The notes under the pieces are model-generated. The model saw nothing but the letters and a program-made list of their open reading frames with translations, was not told where the DNA came from and searched no databases. A stretch of 64,000 nt of DNA from the NCBI GenBank assembly GCA_000440235.1, contig ALKQ01000093.1:1-64000 (forward strand), in the 5' to 3' direction. Shown here one piece after another: positions 47,751 through 55,798 of this stretch; the first letter of the stretch is position 1, and each line of letters starts with the position of its first letter. Source of the stretch: Streptococcus suis 10581 (GTDB lineage Bacteria; Bacillota; Bacilli; Lactobacillales; Streptococcaceae). The position numbers were made by a program, and so were the translations under genes.

Positions 47751-47869
47751 AAGAAATGCTAATAGAACTCGTCTATTACCACTCTTCAAGCGTCATTGCT
47801 TTTAGGCTTACATCATTGTCAGCCTCTTCTATTCGATTAGCATCCTGTAATACTGCTTACTATCACAGG
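47751..47869 (-). promoter_or_regulatory. eutA leader with ANTAR dual hairpin and terminator
   Basis: Minus strand, 5' to 3': a 9-bp hairpin (47844-47869); P1 CTA-ATCGAA-TAG (47829-47840); P2 AGGCT..AC-AATGAT-GT..AGCCT (47804-47825); then TAATAGA-CGAGT-TCTATTA (47760-47778) followed by GCATTTCTTT as terminator. Both hexaloops have A at position 1 and G at position 4, as in EutV targets. The 5' arm of P1 (TGCTAAT) can instead pair with ATTAGCA at the terminator's 3' side. P1 has only three strong pairs, so it is the weaker part. Confidence 0.6.
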
Positions 47870-47898
47870 ACTTGGTTCACTGTATTGTATATCTATTA

Positions 47899-48474
47899 TT
47901 AAAACTCATCATGCATAACCAACAATTTAGCAATTTCCACCATGGGAACTCGCTTTTGCATACTGATGGTTCGAATATGCTTAAAGGCTGCTGATTCTGA
48001 TAGATGATCACGGGACATCAATAAGCCTTTTGCTTTTTCAATGATGATACGGTCATTGATTTTCTTCGTCAATTTAGCCATTTCACTGGTCAAGTGCTGA
48101 AATTGTCTACCTCTTGCTATACATACTTCCACCATAGGAATCAATGATTTAGCATCAAGAGGTTTTACTAAGTAACCACTAACACCATATCTTTTGGCTT
48201 TCTCGATATACTGTTCATCACTTTGGGTAGTTAACAAGAGAACACTATAGGCCAGATTATCATCCAATATTTTTTTACAGGCTGTCAAACCATCTAATAG
48301 AGGTAGCTGGATAGACATCACAACTAAATCCGAACGGTATTTTTGGCTTAATTCTATTGCTTCAAAGCCATCACTAGCCTCTGCCACAACTTCGAAATCA
48401 GCCTTTTCCAATAGTTCTCTAACTTCACGTCTAACCATTGGATCCTTGTCTGCTATTAGTATTCTACCTTTCAT
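47899..48474 (-). CDS. eutV: EutV-like ANTAR antiterminator with degenerate receiver domain
   Basis: 191 residues. Receiver domain (1-120) followed by a coiled linker and an ANTAR RNA-binding domain (about 130-190: INDRIIIEKAKGLLMSRD, SESAAFKHIRTISMQKR). The phosphoacceptor position reads LVVMSIQLPLLDG, so Asp is replaced by Ser54 (codon TCT), and the acidic pair at the N-terminus is ADKDP rather than DD/DE. The conserved Lys (LVKPL) remains. In Enterococcus and Listeria EutV is phosphorylated by EutW and binds dual hairpins to block terminators. No eutW is found beside it; the next gene is eutA. Confidence 0.92.
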   Translation of the reverse strand: MKGRILIADKDPMVRREVRELLEKADFEVVAEASDGFEAIELSQKYRSDLVVMSIQLPLLDGLTACKKILDDNLAYSVLLLTTQSDEQYIEKAKRYGVSGYLVKPLDAKSLIPMVEVCIARGRQFQHLTSEMAKLTKKINDRIIIEKAKGLLMSRDHLSESAAFKHIRTISMQKRVPMVEIAKLLVMHDEF

Positions 48475-48493
48475 ACCTACCTCTTCTGAAAGC

Positions 48494-48847
48494 TTATGTC
48501 CGCGTTACAACTGTACTTGAAAAATGAAGAATTTCCTCCAAGCCCTGTAACACAGCTACTAGAGCAGCCTCAACAGATGAAACATCTCCTGTCATGACAA
48601 CAGAACCACTAAATCGGTCAACAAAGCCGATCTGAACATCTGCCGCCTTGGTCGCAAGATCTACCGCAATGATGGAAGCTTCACTAGGAGTAATCGTCAG
48701 TATGCCAATAGCTCCTTTTTTATCGACCAGCAAACCAAGTTTTTCATAAATGACTTCATCAGGATTTGCAATGAGATGGGCCAGGGTTATCTGTTTCCCT
48801 GGTACATACTCTTGTATCATTCTCTGTTTTTCTTCCAGTTTGTCCAC
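48494..48847 (-). CDS. eutS: EutS-type permuted shell protein
   Basis: 117 residues, one circularly permuted BMC domain: [70 protein letters not shown]. Starts at GTG (48847) with GAGGGAAGG before it. 19 nt upstream of eutV, forming a two-gene unit with its own promoter. Confidence 0.94.
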   Translation of the reverse strand: MDKLEEKQRMIQEYVPGKQITLAHLIANPDEVIYEKLGLLVDKKGAIGILTITPSEASIIAVDLATKAADVQIGFVDRFSGSVVMTGDVSSVEAALVAVLQGLEEILHFSSTVVTRT

Positions 48848-48874
48848 CTTCCCTCAATTAGAAGTTTGGATAAC

Positions 48875-48917
48875 ACCCTAGTTAGTATATTATAACACGA
48901 AGTAGGGTAATTATCAA
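48875..48917 (-). promoter_or_regulatory. eutS-eutV promoter with flanking dyad
   Basis: Minus strand TTGATA (48912-48917), 17-bp spacer, TATAAT (48889-48894). The leader is only about 35 nt and has no hairpin of the ANTAR type. ACCCTA (48903-48908) and TAGGGT (48875-48880) flank the -10 box as an inverted repeat and might be an operator. Confidence 0.75.
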
Positions 48918-48924
48918 CATAATT

Positions 48925-50061
48925 CTAGAAAGCATTTTCCAAAACTGCCAAAGCTTCTTCCGTGCTCGGTTGTCGTGGATTTGTAGCAGTACACTTATCT
49001 ACTACCGCTGCTGCTGCAATTTCTTCCTTGTACTGATTAAAATCACTAACAGAAACACCATACTCCCGTAAGGTCATCGGCAAATCCAGTTTTCGTTGCA
49101 ATTTTTTCACAGCGTCAATCAGCTGTCGAACACCCAAAACAGGACTAGTAGCACTGCAACCAATTAGTTTTGCAATCTCTTGGTAACGGATAGCTGTTGC
49201 TCTATCACCGTCACCTAGTCCACGAGCACTGATATTGGCATTATACTGGATGACGTATGGCATTAGAATACTGTTTACTCGTCCATGAGGGATATGGAAT
49301 TTTGCTCCTGTAGCATGGGCTAAGCCATGGTTGATCCCCAAGGATGCGGTATTGAAGGCCATGCCTGCCAGAGTTGACGCAACATGCATTTTTTCACGAG
49401 CCACTGAATCGTTTCCGTTTTTGTAGGCTTTAGGTAGGTATTCGAAAACTAATTTAATGGCTTTTTCTGCTAGAGCATCTGAAAAATCTGTTGCCTTGAT
49501 CGAAACATAGGCTTCAATAGCGTGGGTCAGGACATCCATCCCCGTATCTGCTGTAATGTTTCCTGGTAGAGATGATACTAAACAGGAATCTAAAATGGCT
49601 ACATCGGGTAGTATTTCTCTTGAAACCAAAGGATACTTGATTTCTTTTTGCCTGTCAGTAATGACGGCAAATTCCGTCACTTCCGAACCAGTACCGCTGG
49701 TTGTTGGGATAGCAATTAAAGTCACATCTGTAAACACAGCCATTTTTTTACCAAAGTAGTAAATTGCCTTGGCTGCATCAAGAGCTGAACCACCGCCAAT
49801 CGCAAGGATGATACTGATTTGTTGACCACCCACGGACTGAATACCAGCAATTATGGTTTCAATCGGTGGATCTGGTACAATATCATCAAAAACATGACAC
49901 TGATTACTTGAATCCAGATAACTTAATACACTGTCCAACTGACCAGTTTGTTTTAGGAAGGGATCTGCAACAACCAAGATGTGCTCATTCTTATAACTTC
50001 TTAGCTGTTCTAGAGCACCCTCACCTATGCACAATTCTGTTTTATAGAAAATCTTGTACAT
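48925..50061 (-). CDS. eutG: Iron-type alcohol dehydrogenase EutG/PduQ
   Basis: 378 residues, group III Fe-dependent ADH. GGGSALDAAKAIYY (NAD), AIPTTSGTGSEVT, and metal ligands in GINHGLAHATGAKFHIPHGR. Reduces acetaldehyde or propionaldehyde to alcohol and regenerates NAD for EutE. First gene of the minus-strand cluster, controlled by an attenuated leader. Confidence 0.93.
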   Translation of the reverse strand: MYKIFYKTELCIGEGALEQLRSYKNEHILVVADPFLKQTGQLDSVLSYLDSSNQCHVFDDIVPDPPIETIIAGIQSVGGQQISIILAIGGGSALDAAKAIYYFGKKMAVFTDVTLIAIPTTSGTGSEVTEFAVITDRQKEIKYPLVSREILPDVAILDSCLVSSLPGNITADTGMDVLTHAIEAYVSIKATDFSDALAEKAIKLVFEYLPKAYKNGNDSVAREKMHVASTLAGMAFNTASLGINHGLAHATGAKFHIPHGRVNSILMPYVIQYNANISARGLGDGDRATAIRYQEIAKLIGCSATSPVLGVRQLIDAVKKLQRKLDLPMTLREYGVSVSDFNQYKEEIAAAAVVDKCTATNPRQPSTEEALAVLENAF

Positions 50062-50088
50062 TTCTTCTCCTTTCTATGTAACTTTTCC

Positions 50089-50223
50089 ATAAAAATAAGC
50101 CATATGAAAACCAGACTAGAACTCTCCATTAAGTCATAGTCGTTTCATATAGCTACATTGCTTATTGATTAGTACGCCTTTGTACCACGAAAAAATTATA
50201 ACATAAAGTCATTAACATATCAA
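50089..50223 (-). promoter_or_regulatory. eutG promoter, ANTAR dual hairpin and terminator
   Basis: Minus strand TTGATA (50218-50223), 17-bp spacer, TATAAT (50195-50200). The leader forms P1 GTAC-AAAGGC-GTAC (50172-50185) and P2 ACTT-AATGGA-GAGT (50121-50134). Both hexaloops have A1 and G4. A long hairpin AGC, ATATGAAA, GACTA / TAGTC, TTTTCATAT, GCT (50098-50154) with tail TATTTTTAT follows as an intrinsic terminator, with P2 at its tip. This is a EutV-dependent attenuator by analogy with E. faecalis. Confidence 0.8.
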
Positions 50224-50479
50224 CAGAAATAATGATTTTTCTTGATATTTTTATTAACTTTTTTTGCTCCTTGCACCCTTACCTAAATGACTACCTATGA
50301 ACCTGTGCCCCTCGTTCAGTACTTCTATCTATGACTAGTTTTCAAGCTACCTAGCATTCATCTTCTTTTTTATATTTCCATCAAAATCTGCCTTGATGAA
50401 TGACAAAATGCTCTCCTATAGCAAAGCGAGTTATGGATGGAGAGAGCTTCTCAATTTCCATCATTTTGATACAAATTAG
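50224..50479. other. Intergenic region between eutG and the EutX-like RNA promoters
   Basis: About 250 bp without a supported gene on either strand. It contains CTCTCC and GGAGAG (within about 50412-50445) able to pair, and two related TTTCCATCA segments. No riboswitch or further promoter was recognised. Confidence 0.5.
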
Positions 50480-50508
50480 TTGTCAAACTGGCGAAGATAA
50501 GTTATAAT
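50480..50508 (+). promoter_or_regulatory. Promoter of the EutX-like RNA
   Basis: TTGTCA (50480-50485), exactly 17 bp, then TATAAT (50503-50508). Transcription should start near 50515. It is divergent from the eutG promoter about 300 bp away. Confidence 0.9.
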
Positions 50509-50524
50509 AATGATGCTAGGAATT

Positions 50525-50690
50525 GATTTTAGTACTTTTGAAAACATGGAAGTTTGGTGCAAATCCAACGCGGTCCCGCCACTGTGATAAGCTTTGCTTT
50601 AAGTCAGGTCTTTGGTTTCAAATTTTAGTAGATCTCACGCCTCGATGTAAGGTGTGATGTCAGTTTGGATAGCGCATCTACTGCGGTATT
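50525..50690 (+). promoter_or_regulatory. Cobalamin (AdoCbl) riboswitch
   Basis: The core GGTGCAAATCC, GCGGTCCCGCCACTGT (50555-50585) and AAGTCAGGTC (601-610 of this kb) is the conserved B12-box region. Downstream, CACGCCT/AGGTGTG forms a hairpin (50636-50655) enclosed by AGTAGAT/ATCTACT (50627-50682). Boundaries are approximate. Confidence 0.92.
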
Positions 50691-50850
50691 TTCCATTATT
50701 GGCTCTACGTGAAGTACCTTTCATTTTCTAAAGGTAGAAAAACTACCTTACTGCAACGGAGCAGGGCCGATAATCGGGAAAGCCACAGTTAATCAATGAT
50801 GCTTAACAGACTATACAAAGATGTATAAATGCTTTCTTAACATAAACTAC

Positions 50851-50883
50851 AAACCACCCTTGATTTTTCAAAGGTGGTTTTTT
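50851..50883. terminator. Terminator of EutX-like RNA and of the cobalamin operon
   Basis: AAACCACC..TTGA-TTTT-TCAA..GGTGGTTT gives 12 pairs with one mismatch and a T run on the plus strand; the minus strand reads the same stem followed by TTTTG, so it may serve both converging transcripts. Confidence 0.9.
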
Positions 50884-50889
50884 CTTGTT

Positions 50890-51471
50890 CTAATCCGACT
50901 TTGCTTCTGCTTCTCTTCGTTTTTTGATCAGAGTCCCCATTCGTAAGGATGTTTCATTATAGAAACGATAGTCCCGACCTGAACCATCACCGATATAGCT
51001 GATCGGCGAAAATTCATGGCCCTTAAAATCACCATTTTCATCAAGTAGATTTTCTTCTACCACTCTACGTGTTACTTTTCCGATTATATTGGTCAGTTTG
51101 CCACACTCAACCAATTCAACGACTTCGCACTCAATAGAAATTGGGCACTCATTTACTAAAGGAGCATCGACTGTTTCACCAACTGTGTAAGTCAAACCAG
51201 TCAAGGAAAATTTATCTTTTCGGCTATTAAAACCAGCAAGTTCCACTTCCTCAATCAACTCTTCTCTAGGAATATTGACAGTAAAGTGACCATGTTTACT
51301 GATTTCAGTTACTGCATTTCCCTTTGTCCTCATGCCAATAACAATCATACTGCCCAAAGAATAAGCAGAACTTGAGGTTGTTATATTGTATCCATGAACA
51401 TCATCTTTATATCCCAGAAAGAATACTGGGAATCCGAAATATAGCTTGCGTGTTTCAAATGTTTTTTTCAC
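50890..51471 (-). CDS. Flavin reductase-like FMN-binding protein
   Basis: 193 residues of the flavin reductase-like (DIM6/NTAB) split-barrel family: PVFFLGYKDDVHGYNITTSSSAYSLG, KHGHFTVNIPREEL, FSPISYIGDGSGRDYRFY. Last gene of the cobalamin operon, after the OYE-like gene. Reduced flavin from it could help reduce cobalt before adenosylation; this is inferred from position only. Confidence 0.75.
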   Translation of the reverse strand: MKKTFETRKLYFGFPVFFLGYKDDVHGYNITTSSSAYSLGSMIVIGMRTKGNAVTEISKHGHFTVNIPREELIEEVELAGFNSRKDKFSLTGLTYTVGETVDAPLVNECPISIECEVVELVECGKLTNIIGKVTRRVVEENLLDENGDFKGHEFSPISYIGDGSGRDYRFYNETSLRMGTLIKKRREAEAKSD

Positions 51472-51525
51472 CTTTTACTCCTTTATGATAGTTTTCTAAG
51501 ACAAAAGATGACCAATTCTAAATAG

Positions 51526-52629
51526 TCATTGGTTGCCTTCCAAATAATCCCGTAAGGAATTGACAAATGCTGTTGGAAGTTTCAGCTCTTCTTGCAGTTC
51601 ATCTCGATAGCGAGTAATGATGTCATACTCCCGTCCTTGAGAAACCTTGATTGGCCAGTCGGGATCTAGTAACATGGCCTTACCAACAGAGAAGAGTGGG
51701 ATATCTTCTGCGAGAATTTCTTCCACATCTTGACTAGTCTGAACCCCACCAACTGCAATCAAAGGAACCCGTCCATTGATTTTTTTTATGACTGAGTGAA
51801 TGATCGGCTCTGGTGCTTCAGGATTCCGCAGGGAAGGTCGGAAAACATGACTTAAGGAGAGATGAAGATAATCTACCCCCATTGCAATTAGCTGCTCTAT
51901 CAGCTGTAAACTATCCCATAATTCAATCCCTGGATCTTCAATCTCTTCTGGGGAGAAACGATAACCAACCAAAAATGGTCTATCTGCCTCTTCTTTGACT
52001 AGTTTTTTCACCTGCTTAACTAAGGTCTTGGCAAACCGCATACGGTTATTCAGACTGCCTCCCCACTTATCTTGCCGTCGATTGGAATGGGGAGAAAGGA
52101 ATTGCTGGATTAAATAGGTGTTAGCTCCATGTAACTCTACCCCATCGAAACCTGCTTTTATGGCCCTCCTAGTTGCATCAAGGAAGGCTTGTAATATCTC
52201 ATCTACTTCCAAATGCTTTAGGGAACGTGGCTCCACTACATTGCCATGAGAACCAATAATGGCACTAGGGGCTACGGGTTTTCCTTCAATCAGGACTGGA
52301 GGAACCATGCGGCCACCATGATAGATTTGTAAGATTGCCAAAGCTCCTTTTTCCTTGATGGCGTGAGCCAAGCGGGACAAACCTTCAATCTTATCATCTT
52401 CCGCGACGCTAAAGCTATCCCTGAACGCCTGACCTTGTGCATGGACATAGGCACTACCTGTAATAACCATACCTACTTGGCCAGCACGACGAGCATAAAA
52501 ATCAATATCATCTTGTGACACATAGCCTCCCGGTTGACAAACACTCAAGGTCATGGGAGCCAGCACCACTCGATTTCTAGTGTGAATGTAATCCGTAATT
52601 TGTACGGCATCATGAATTGTTTTTACCAT
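51526..52629 (-). CDS. NADH:flavin oxidoreductase (old yellow enzyme family)
   Basis: 367 residues, TIM-barrel FMN enzyme: RVVLAPMTLSVCQPGGYVSQDD, ILQIYHGGRM, GFDGVELHGANTYLIQQFLSPHSNRR, and a GGVQTSQDVEEIL phosphate region. No 4Fe-4S or C-terminal NAD domain, so a single-domain OYE. Overlaps cobC by 20 nt. A role in cobalamin reduction is possible but unproven. Confidence 0.85.
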   Translation of the reverse strand: MVKTIHDAVQITDYIHTRNRVVLAPMTLSVCQPGGYVSQDDIDFYARRAGQVGMVITGSAYVHAQGQAFRDSFSVAEDDKIEGLSRLAHAIKEKGALAILQIYHGGRMVPPVLIEGKPVAPSAIIGSHGNVVEPRSLKHLEVDEILQAFLDATRRAIKAGFDGVELHGANTYLIQQFLSPHSNRRQDKWGGSLNNRMRFAKTLVKQVKKLVKEEADRPFLVGYRFSPEEIEDPGIELWDSLQLIEQLIAMGVDYLHLSLSHVFRPSLRNPEAPEPIIHSVIKKINGRVPLIAVGGVQTSQDVEEILAEDIPLFSVGKAMLLDPDWPIKVSQGREYDIITRYRDELQEELKLPTAFVNSLRDYLEGNQ

Positions 52630-53215
52630 CTACAACCTCTTTTCCTAAAAGATATGCAGTAAAATATGTTTCTTTTTTTTCAACAACAGTCACGGTTCCT
52701 TGGGGGAAATCAATATCCCAAAATAGTGCCGATTGATCTACTAAACGTTGGTAAATCAGCCTTAAAACACCTAAGTGAGCAACAAGAGCCAGTGAGTGCC
52801 CTGGGTGTTCATTGACCAATCTGTCAACTTCATTCCAAACACGGTCTTGAAATTCCCCAAAAGCTTCCGCTTCTGGCGGTTTGTAGGTAAATGGTTCAGC
52901 TAACCAGGCCTCCCATTCCAGTGGAAATTGTTCTTGAATCTGGTCAGCAGTCAAGCCTTCCCACAATCCGAAACCTTTTTCATCTAGTTTTTTTAATGGA
53001 ATTGGATTACTAGCTGGAAAGACAAGTTGGGCTGTTTCCTGACTACGTCTTAAAGAGCTGACATAGACCTTGTCAACAGGAATATCGTGCATCAGAGTGT
53101 GTAAAATCTGAGCCTGCTCCCTGCCTCTTTGATTGATAGAAACATCCAAGTTGCCGTAAAAACATCTTTTCTTGTTTAAATCGGTTTCACCGTGACGCAT
53201 AAGGTAGATTTTCAT
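52610..53215 (-). CDS. cobC: Alpha-ribazole-5'-phosphate phosphatase
   Basis: 201 residues, histidine phosphatase fold with the catalytic YLMRHGETDLNKKRCFYG and a second His in ALVAHLGVLR. Removes phosphate from the lower-ligand nucleotide (or from cobalamin phosphate). Overlaps cobS by 4 nt, and cobU-cobS-cobC order supports the assignment over a general phosphoglycerate mutase. Confidence 0.9.
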   Translation of the reverse strand: MKIYLMRHGETDLNKKRCFYGNLDVSINQRGREQAQILHTLMHDIPVDKVYVSSLRRSQETAQLVFPASNPIPLKKLDEKGFGLWEGLTADQIQEQFPLEWEAWLAEPFTYKPPEAEAFGEFQDRVWNEVDRLVNEHPGHSLALVAHLGVLRLIYQRLVDQSALFWDIDFPQGTVTVVEKKETYFTAYLLGKEVVDGKNNS

Positions 53216-53934
53216 ATGATTAACCCAATAATAAATAGGAGTTGAGCCACTTCTACAAAGGCTCCTAAAGTATCACCCGTGTGGCCGTCAATTTTTTGGT
53301 AGACAAACCGCCGATAGACCTGTGAACCGAGCAAGACAAGGCCGTAGGCAAGCAAACCTTTATAACTAAAGACATAAACCAAGCTGGCTAGTGGCAAGAG
53401 CTGAGAGAGGAAAATTTGACCACTTGTCGTGCCTGAGAAAAAATTGCCCGTACCACCTTCAGCCCGTGCATAGCGCATGTGATAAAGTTGCAGAGCTAGT
53501 CCAGCCTTCCCAATCATCGCCAAGGCTGCCACTATAAACCAGGTCGGCTCAGGAAGATAAGGATAGGCCACCAGCATCAGAGCATAGTAAAGAATCAAGG
53601 CCAGGACACCATTGCTACCGATACGACTATCCTTCATGATTTCCAGCATTCTCTCCTTTTTTCGCGAGGAAAAAAGTCCATCTGCAGTATCTGCCAAGCC
53701 ATCTAAGTGAAACCCACCTGTCAGTAAGACATCAAAGAGAAAACTGAGGCACCACGCGACTATCCCTGGTAAAACTAGCTGAGCTAGAAAGTAAAACAGT
53801 CCTGTAATACTCCCTAGCAAGAGACCAAATAGGGTCAGGTAGGGAACTCCTTTTTGGATGTTAGCAATGTCCACTTCCTTGTTGATGGGAATCCGACTAA
53901 AAAATTGTGTGTAAATAATCAGTGCGTCTATCAT
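53212..53934 (-). CDS. cobS: Cobalamin synthase (cobalamin-5'-phosphate synthase)
   Basis: About 240 residues, polytopic membrane protein. The motif TGGFHLDGLADTADGLFSSR with its Asp ligands is diagnostic. Joins AdoCbi-GDP to alpha-ribazole (phosphate). ATG at 53934 overlaps the TGA of cobU; a frame to 53958 would start inside cobU. Confidence 0.95.
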   Translation of the reverse strand: MIDALIIYTQFFSRIPINKEVDIANIQKGVPYLTLFGLLLGSITGLFYFLAQLVLPGIVAWCLSFLFDVLLTGGFHLDGLADTADGLFSSRKKERMLEIMKDSRIGSNGVLALILYYALMLVAYPYLPEPTWFIVAALAMIGKAGLALQLYHMRYARAEGGTGNFFSGTTSGQIFLSQLLPLASLVYVFSYKGLLAYGLVLLGSQVYRRFVYQKIDGHTGDTLGAFVEVAQLLFIIGLII

Positions 53935-54515
53935 TTTAAGCGTTGAGCAAGGCCACAAATCACCAGATAAACCTCACTCGCCTCCTTCGCTAAAAACTGA
54001 TTTACCTGTCCAAGCAGATCGCGGAAATACCGTCCCAACTTGGTATCTGGAACGATGCCCAGTCCAATTTCGTTGGTAACAATATAGAGCTGACCATCTG
54101 TCAACCGCTGAGCACTTATGATGTCCTGCCATTGAGCATGGATTTGTTGGCTGATAAAAGCCTGTTCTTCCTTGCTTAGGAAGTTGGTATCCTCCATGGC
54201 TATTTTATCAGGGAAATAGTTTTCAACCAGCTGAAAGAGGAGATTGGTGGTCAACATGGTGGCACAGTCCAGCAAGTAATAATCGTAGGTTTGGTCTTTC
54301 AACCAGGATCCAAGATTCGCAAACTGCTCATGTGTCGTCCAGGACGCTGGCCGGCGTTCTTGGTGAAGTCGGACTCGCTCCTGCCATTCACTGTCCTTTC
54401 CTGAACTCATTCCTGTCGCTATATAACAAACACGATCTTTCTCCCAGATTTGCTCTTCAGTGAACTGCGATTTGCCACTTCGAGCTCCTCCAGTTACCAA
54501 GACAATTTTACCCAT
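53931..54515 (-). CDS. cobU: Cobinamide kinase/guanylyltransferase
   Basis: About 194 residues. P-loop [16 protein letters not shown], active-site His region, and [19 protein letters not shown]. Activates cobinamide as the GDP derivative. I start at 54515 (MGKIVLV), which overlaps the hemL end by 8 nt; the frame to 54602 lies within hemL. Confidence 0.95.
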   Translation of the reverse strand: MGKIVLVTGGARSGKSQFTEEQIWEKDRVCYIATGMSSGKDSEWQERVRLHQERRPASWTTHEQFANLGSWLKDQTYDYYLLDCATMLTTNLLFQLVENYFPDKIAMEDTNFLSKEEQAFISQQIHAQWQDIISAQRLTDGQLYIVTNEIGLGIVPDTKLGRYFRDLLGQVNQFLAKEASEVYLVICGLAQRLK

Positions 54516-55797
54516 ATATTTCTCCAAAAACAGTATCAAAGGCCTGCAAGGTCTGGTCAATATCTTCCTTGGTATGAGCAGCGGACATGAAATTGGATTC
54601 ATACTGGGAAGGTGCTAGGTAGATCCCCTGTTTGAGTAAACCTGCATGGACACGAGCAAAGACTTCCTGGTCGCTGGCTTTGGAATCTTCAAAATTCCGA
54701 ACAGGTCGCTCGTTAAAGAAAAATCCAAACATGGTACCAACTTGTACAACCTGTAAGGGAATCTGATACTTGACAGCTAACTCTTTCAAGCCTTGACAAA
54801 GCTGACTGGTTCGTTCTTCCATATCCTTGAAGATTTCTGGTGTCAAGGACACCAAGGTTTCATAGCCTGCTGTCATAGCGATGGGATTTCCTGACAAGGT
54901 ACCTGCCTGATAGACCGCCCCCATGGGAGCGATATAGTCCATGTACTTCTTCTTACCTCCAAAGAGTGCCATTGGGAAACCTCCGCCAACAACCTTACCA
55001 AAGCACAACAAGTCAGGTTCCACACCGTACAAGCCAGTAGCTCCAGTATAACTAGCCCTAAAACCTGTCATCACTTCGTCGATGATAAACAAGGCACCGT
55101 ATTGACTGGTGAGCTCTCGAATAACATGGATAAAGTCATGGTCCGCCTGAATTAGCCCCATATTTCCCGCCACAGCTTCGATAATGACACAGGCGATGTC
55201 TGAACCCATTTCTTCAAAACAGGTCTGAAGGCTGGCCTTATCATTATAAGGTAACGTAATGGTATCTTGAGCAGTTGCTTCTGTCACGCCAGGGGAATTT
55301 GGCAAGCCAAAGGTGGCAACCCCAGACCCTGCTTGAACGAGGAAGGAATCACTGTGACCATGGTAACAGCCAACAAATTTAACGATTTTATCCCTCTGTG
55401 TTACTCCACGTGCCAATCGAATAGCACTCATGGTAGCTTCCGTTCCTGAACTGACCATTCTCATCCGTTCCAGATAGGGAATTCGTTCCTGCAGGTGCTG
55501 GCCCAAACGAGTTTCCAAGGGACTTGGTGCTCCAAAACTGGTGCCGTATTCCACGGCTGACTTGACCGCTTCAATAACCCTATCTTCTGCATGACCTAAA
55601 ATCATTGGTCCCCAGGATAGAACGTAGTCGATGTAGCGATTACCATCCACATCATAGAGATAGGCTCCCTTGGCCCTGTCGATAAATACTGGATTTCCTT
55701 CAACTGCCTTAAAGGCCCTGACAGGACTATTGACTCCGCCTGGAAAAACGGCTTGGGCTTGTTCGAATGCGAACTTAGATTGTTGAGTCTGCATCAT
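54508..55797 (-). CDS. hemL: Glutamate-1-semialdehyde 2,1-aminomutase
   Basis: 429 residues. PLP enzyme making 5-aminolevulinate. PLP Lys in [18 protein letters not shown], plus [10 protein letters not shown] and [13 protein letters not shown]. Part of the five-gene hem set in the cobalamin operon. Confidence 0.96.
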   Translation of the reverse strand: MMQTQQSKFAFEQAQAVFPGGVNSPVRAFKAVEGNPVFIDRAKGAYLYDVDGNRYIDYVLSWGPMILGHAEDRVIEAVKSAVEYGTSFGAPSPLETRLGQHLQERIPYLERMRMVSSGTEATMSAIRLARGVTQRDKIVKFVGCYHGHSDSFLVQAGSGVATFGLPNSPGVTEATAQDTITLPYNDKASLQTCFEEMGSDIACVIIEAVAGNMGLIQADHDFIHVIRELTSQYGALFIIDEVMTGFRASYTGATGLYGVEPDLLCFGKVVGGGFPMALFGGKKKYMDYIAPMGAVYQAGTLSGNPIAMTAGYETLVSLTPEIFKDMEERTSQLCQGLKELAVKYQIPLQVVQVGTMFGFFFNERPVRNFEDSKASDQEVFARVHAGLLKQGIYLAPSQYESNFMSAAHTKEDIDQTLQAFDTVFGEIYG

Positions 55798-55798
55798 C

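Larger units (their letters stand above)
50515..50884 (+). ncRNA. eutX: EutX/Rli55-type riboswitch-controlled regulatory RNA
   Basis: A ~370-nt untranslated RNA: AdoCbl riboswitch at its 5' end, a switching region, an ANTAR dual hairpin (P1 CTGC-AACGGA-GCAG at 50751-50764; P2 TATAC-AAAGAT-GTATA at 50812-50827; both A1/G4) and a terminator at 50851-50883. No plus-strand coding region follows. In Enterococcus (EutX) and Listeria (Rli55) such an RNA sequesters EutV when AdoCbl is low, and is shortened when AdoCbl is present. The order of parts here is the same. Confidence 0.85.

Noticed and set aside
47750..47898. Remnant of eutW between eutV and eutA
   Set aside because: The gap is only 150 bp, has no frame resembling a histidine kinase and is better explained by the hairpins of a leader.
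50515..50884. B12 riboswitch as leader of a plus-strand gene
   Set aside because: No plus-strand coding region follows before the terminator; the next gene is on the minus strand.
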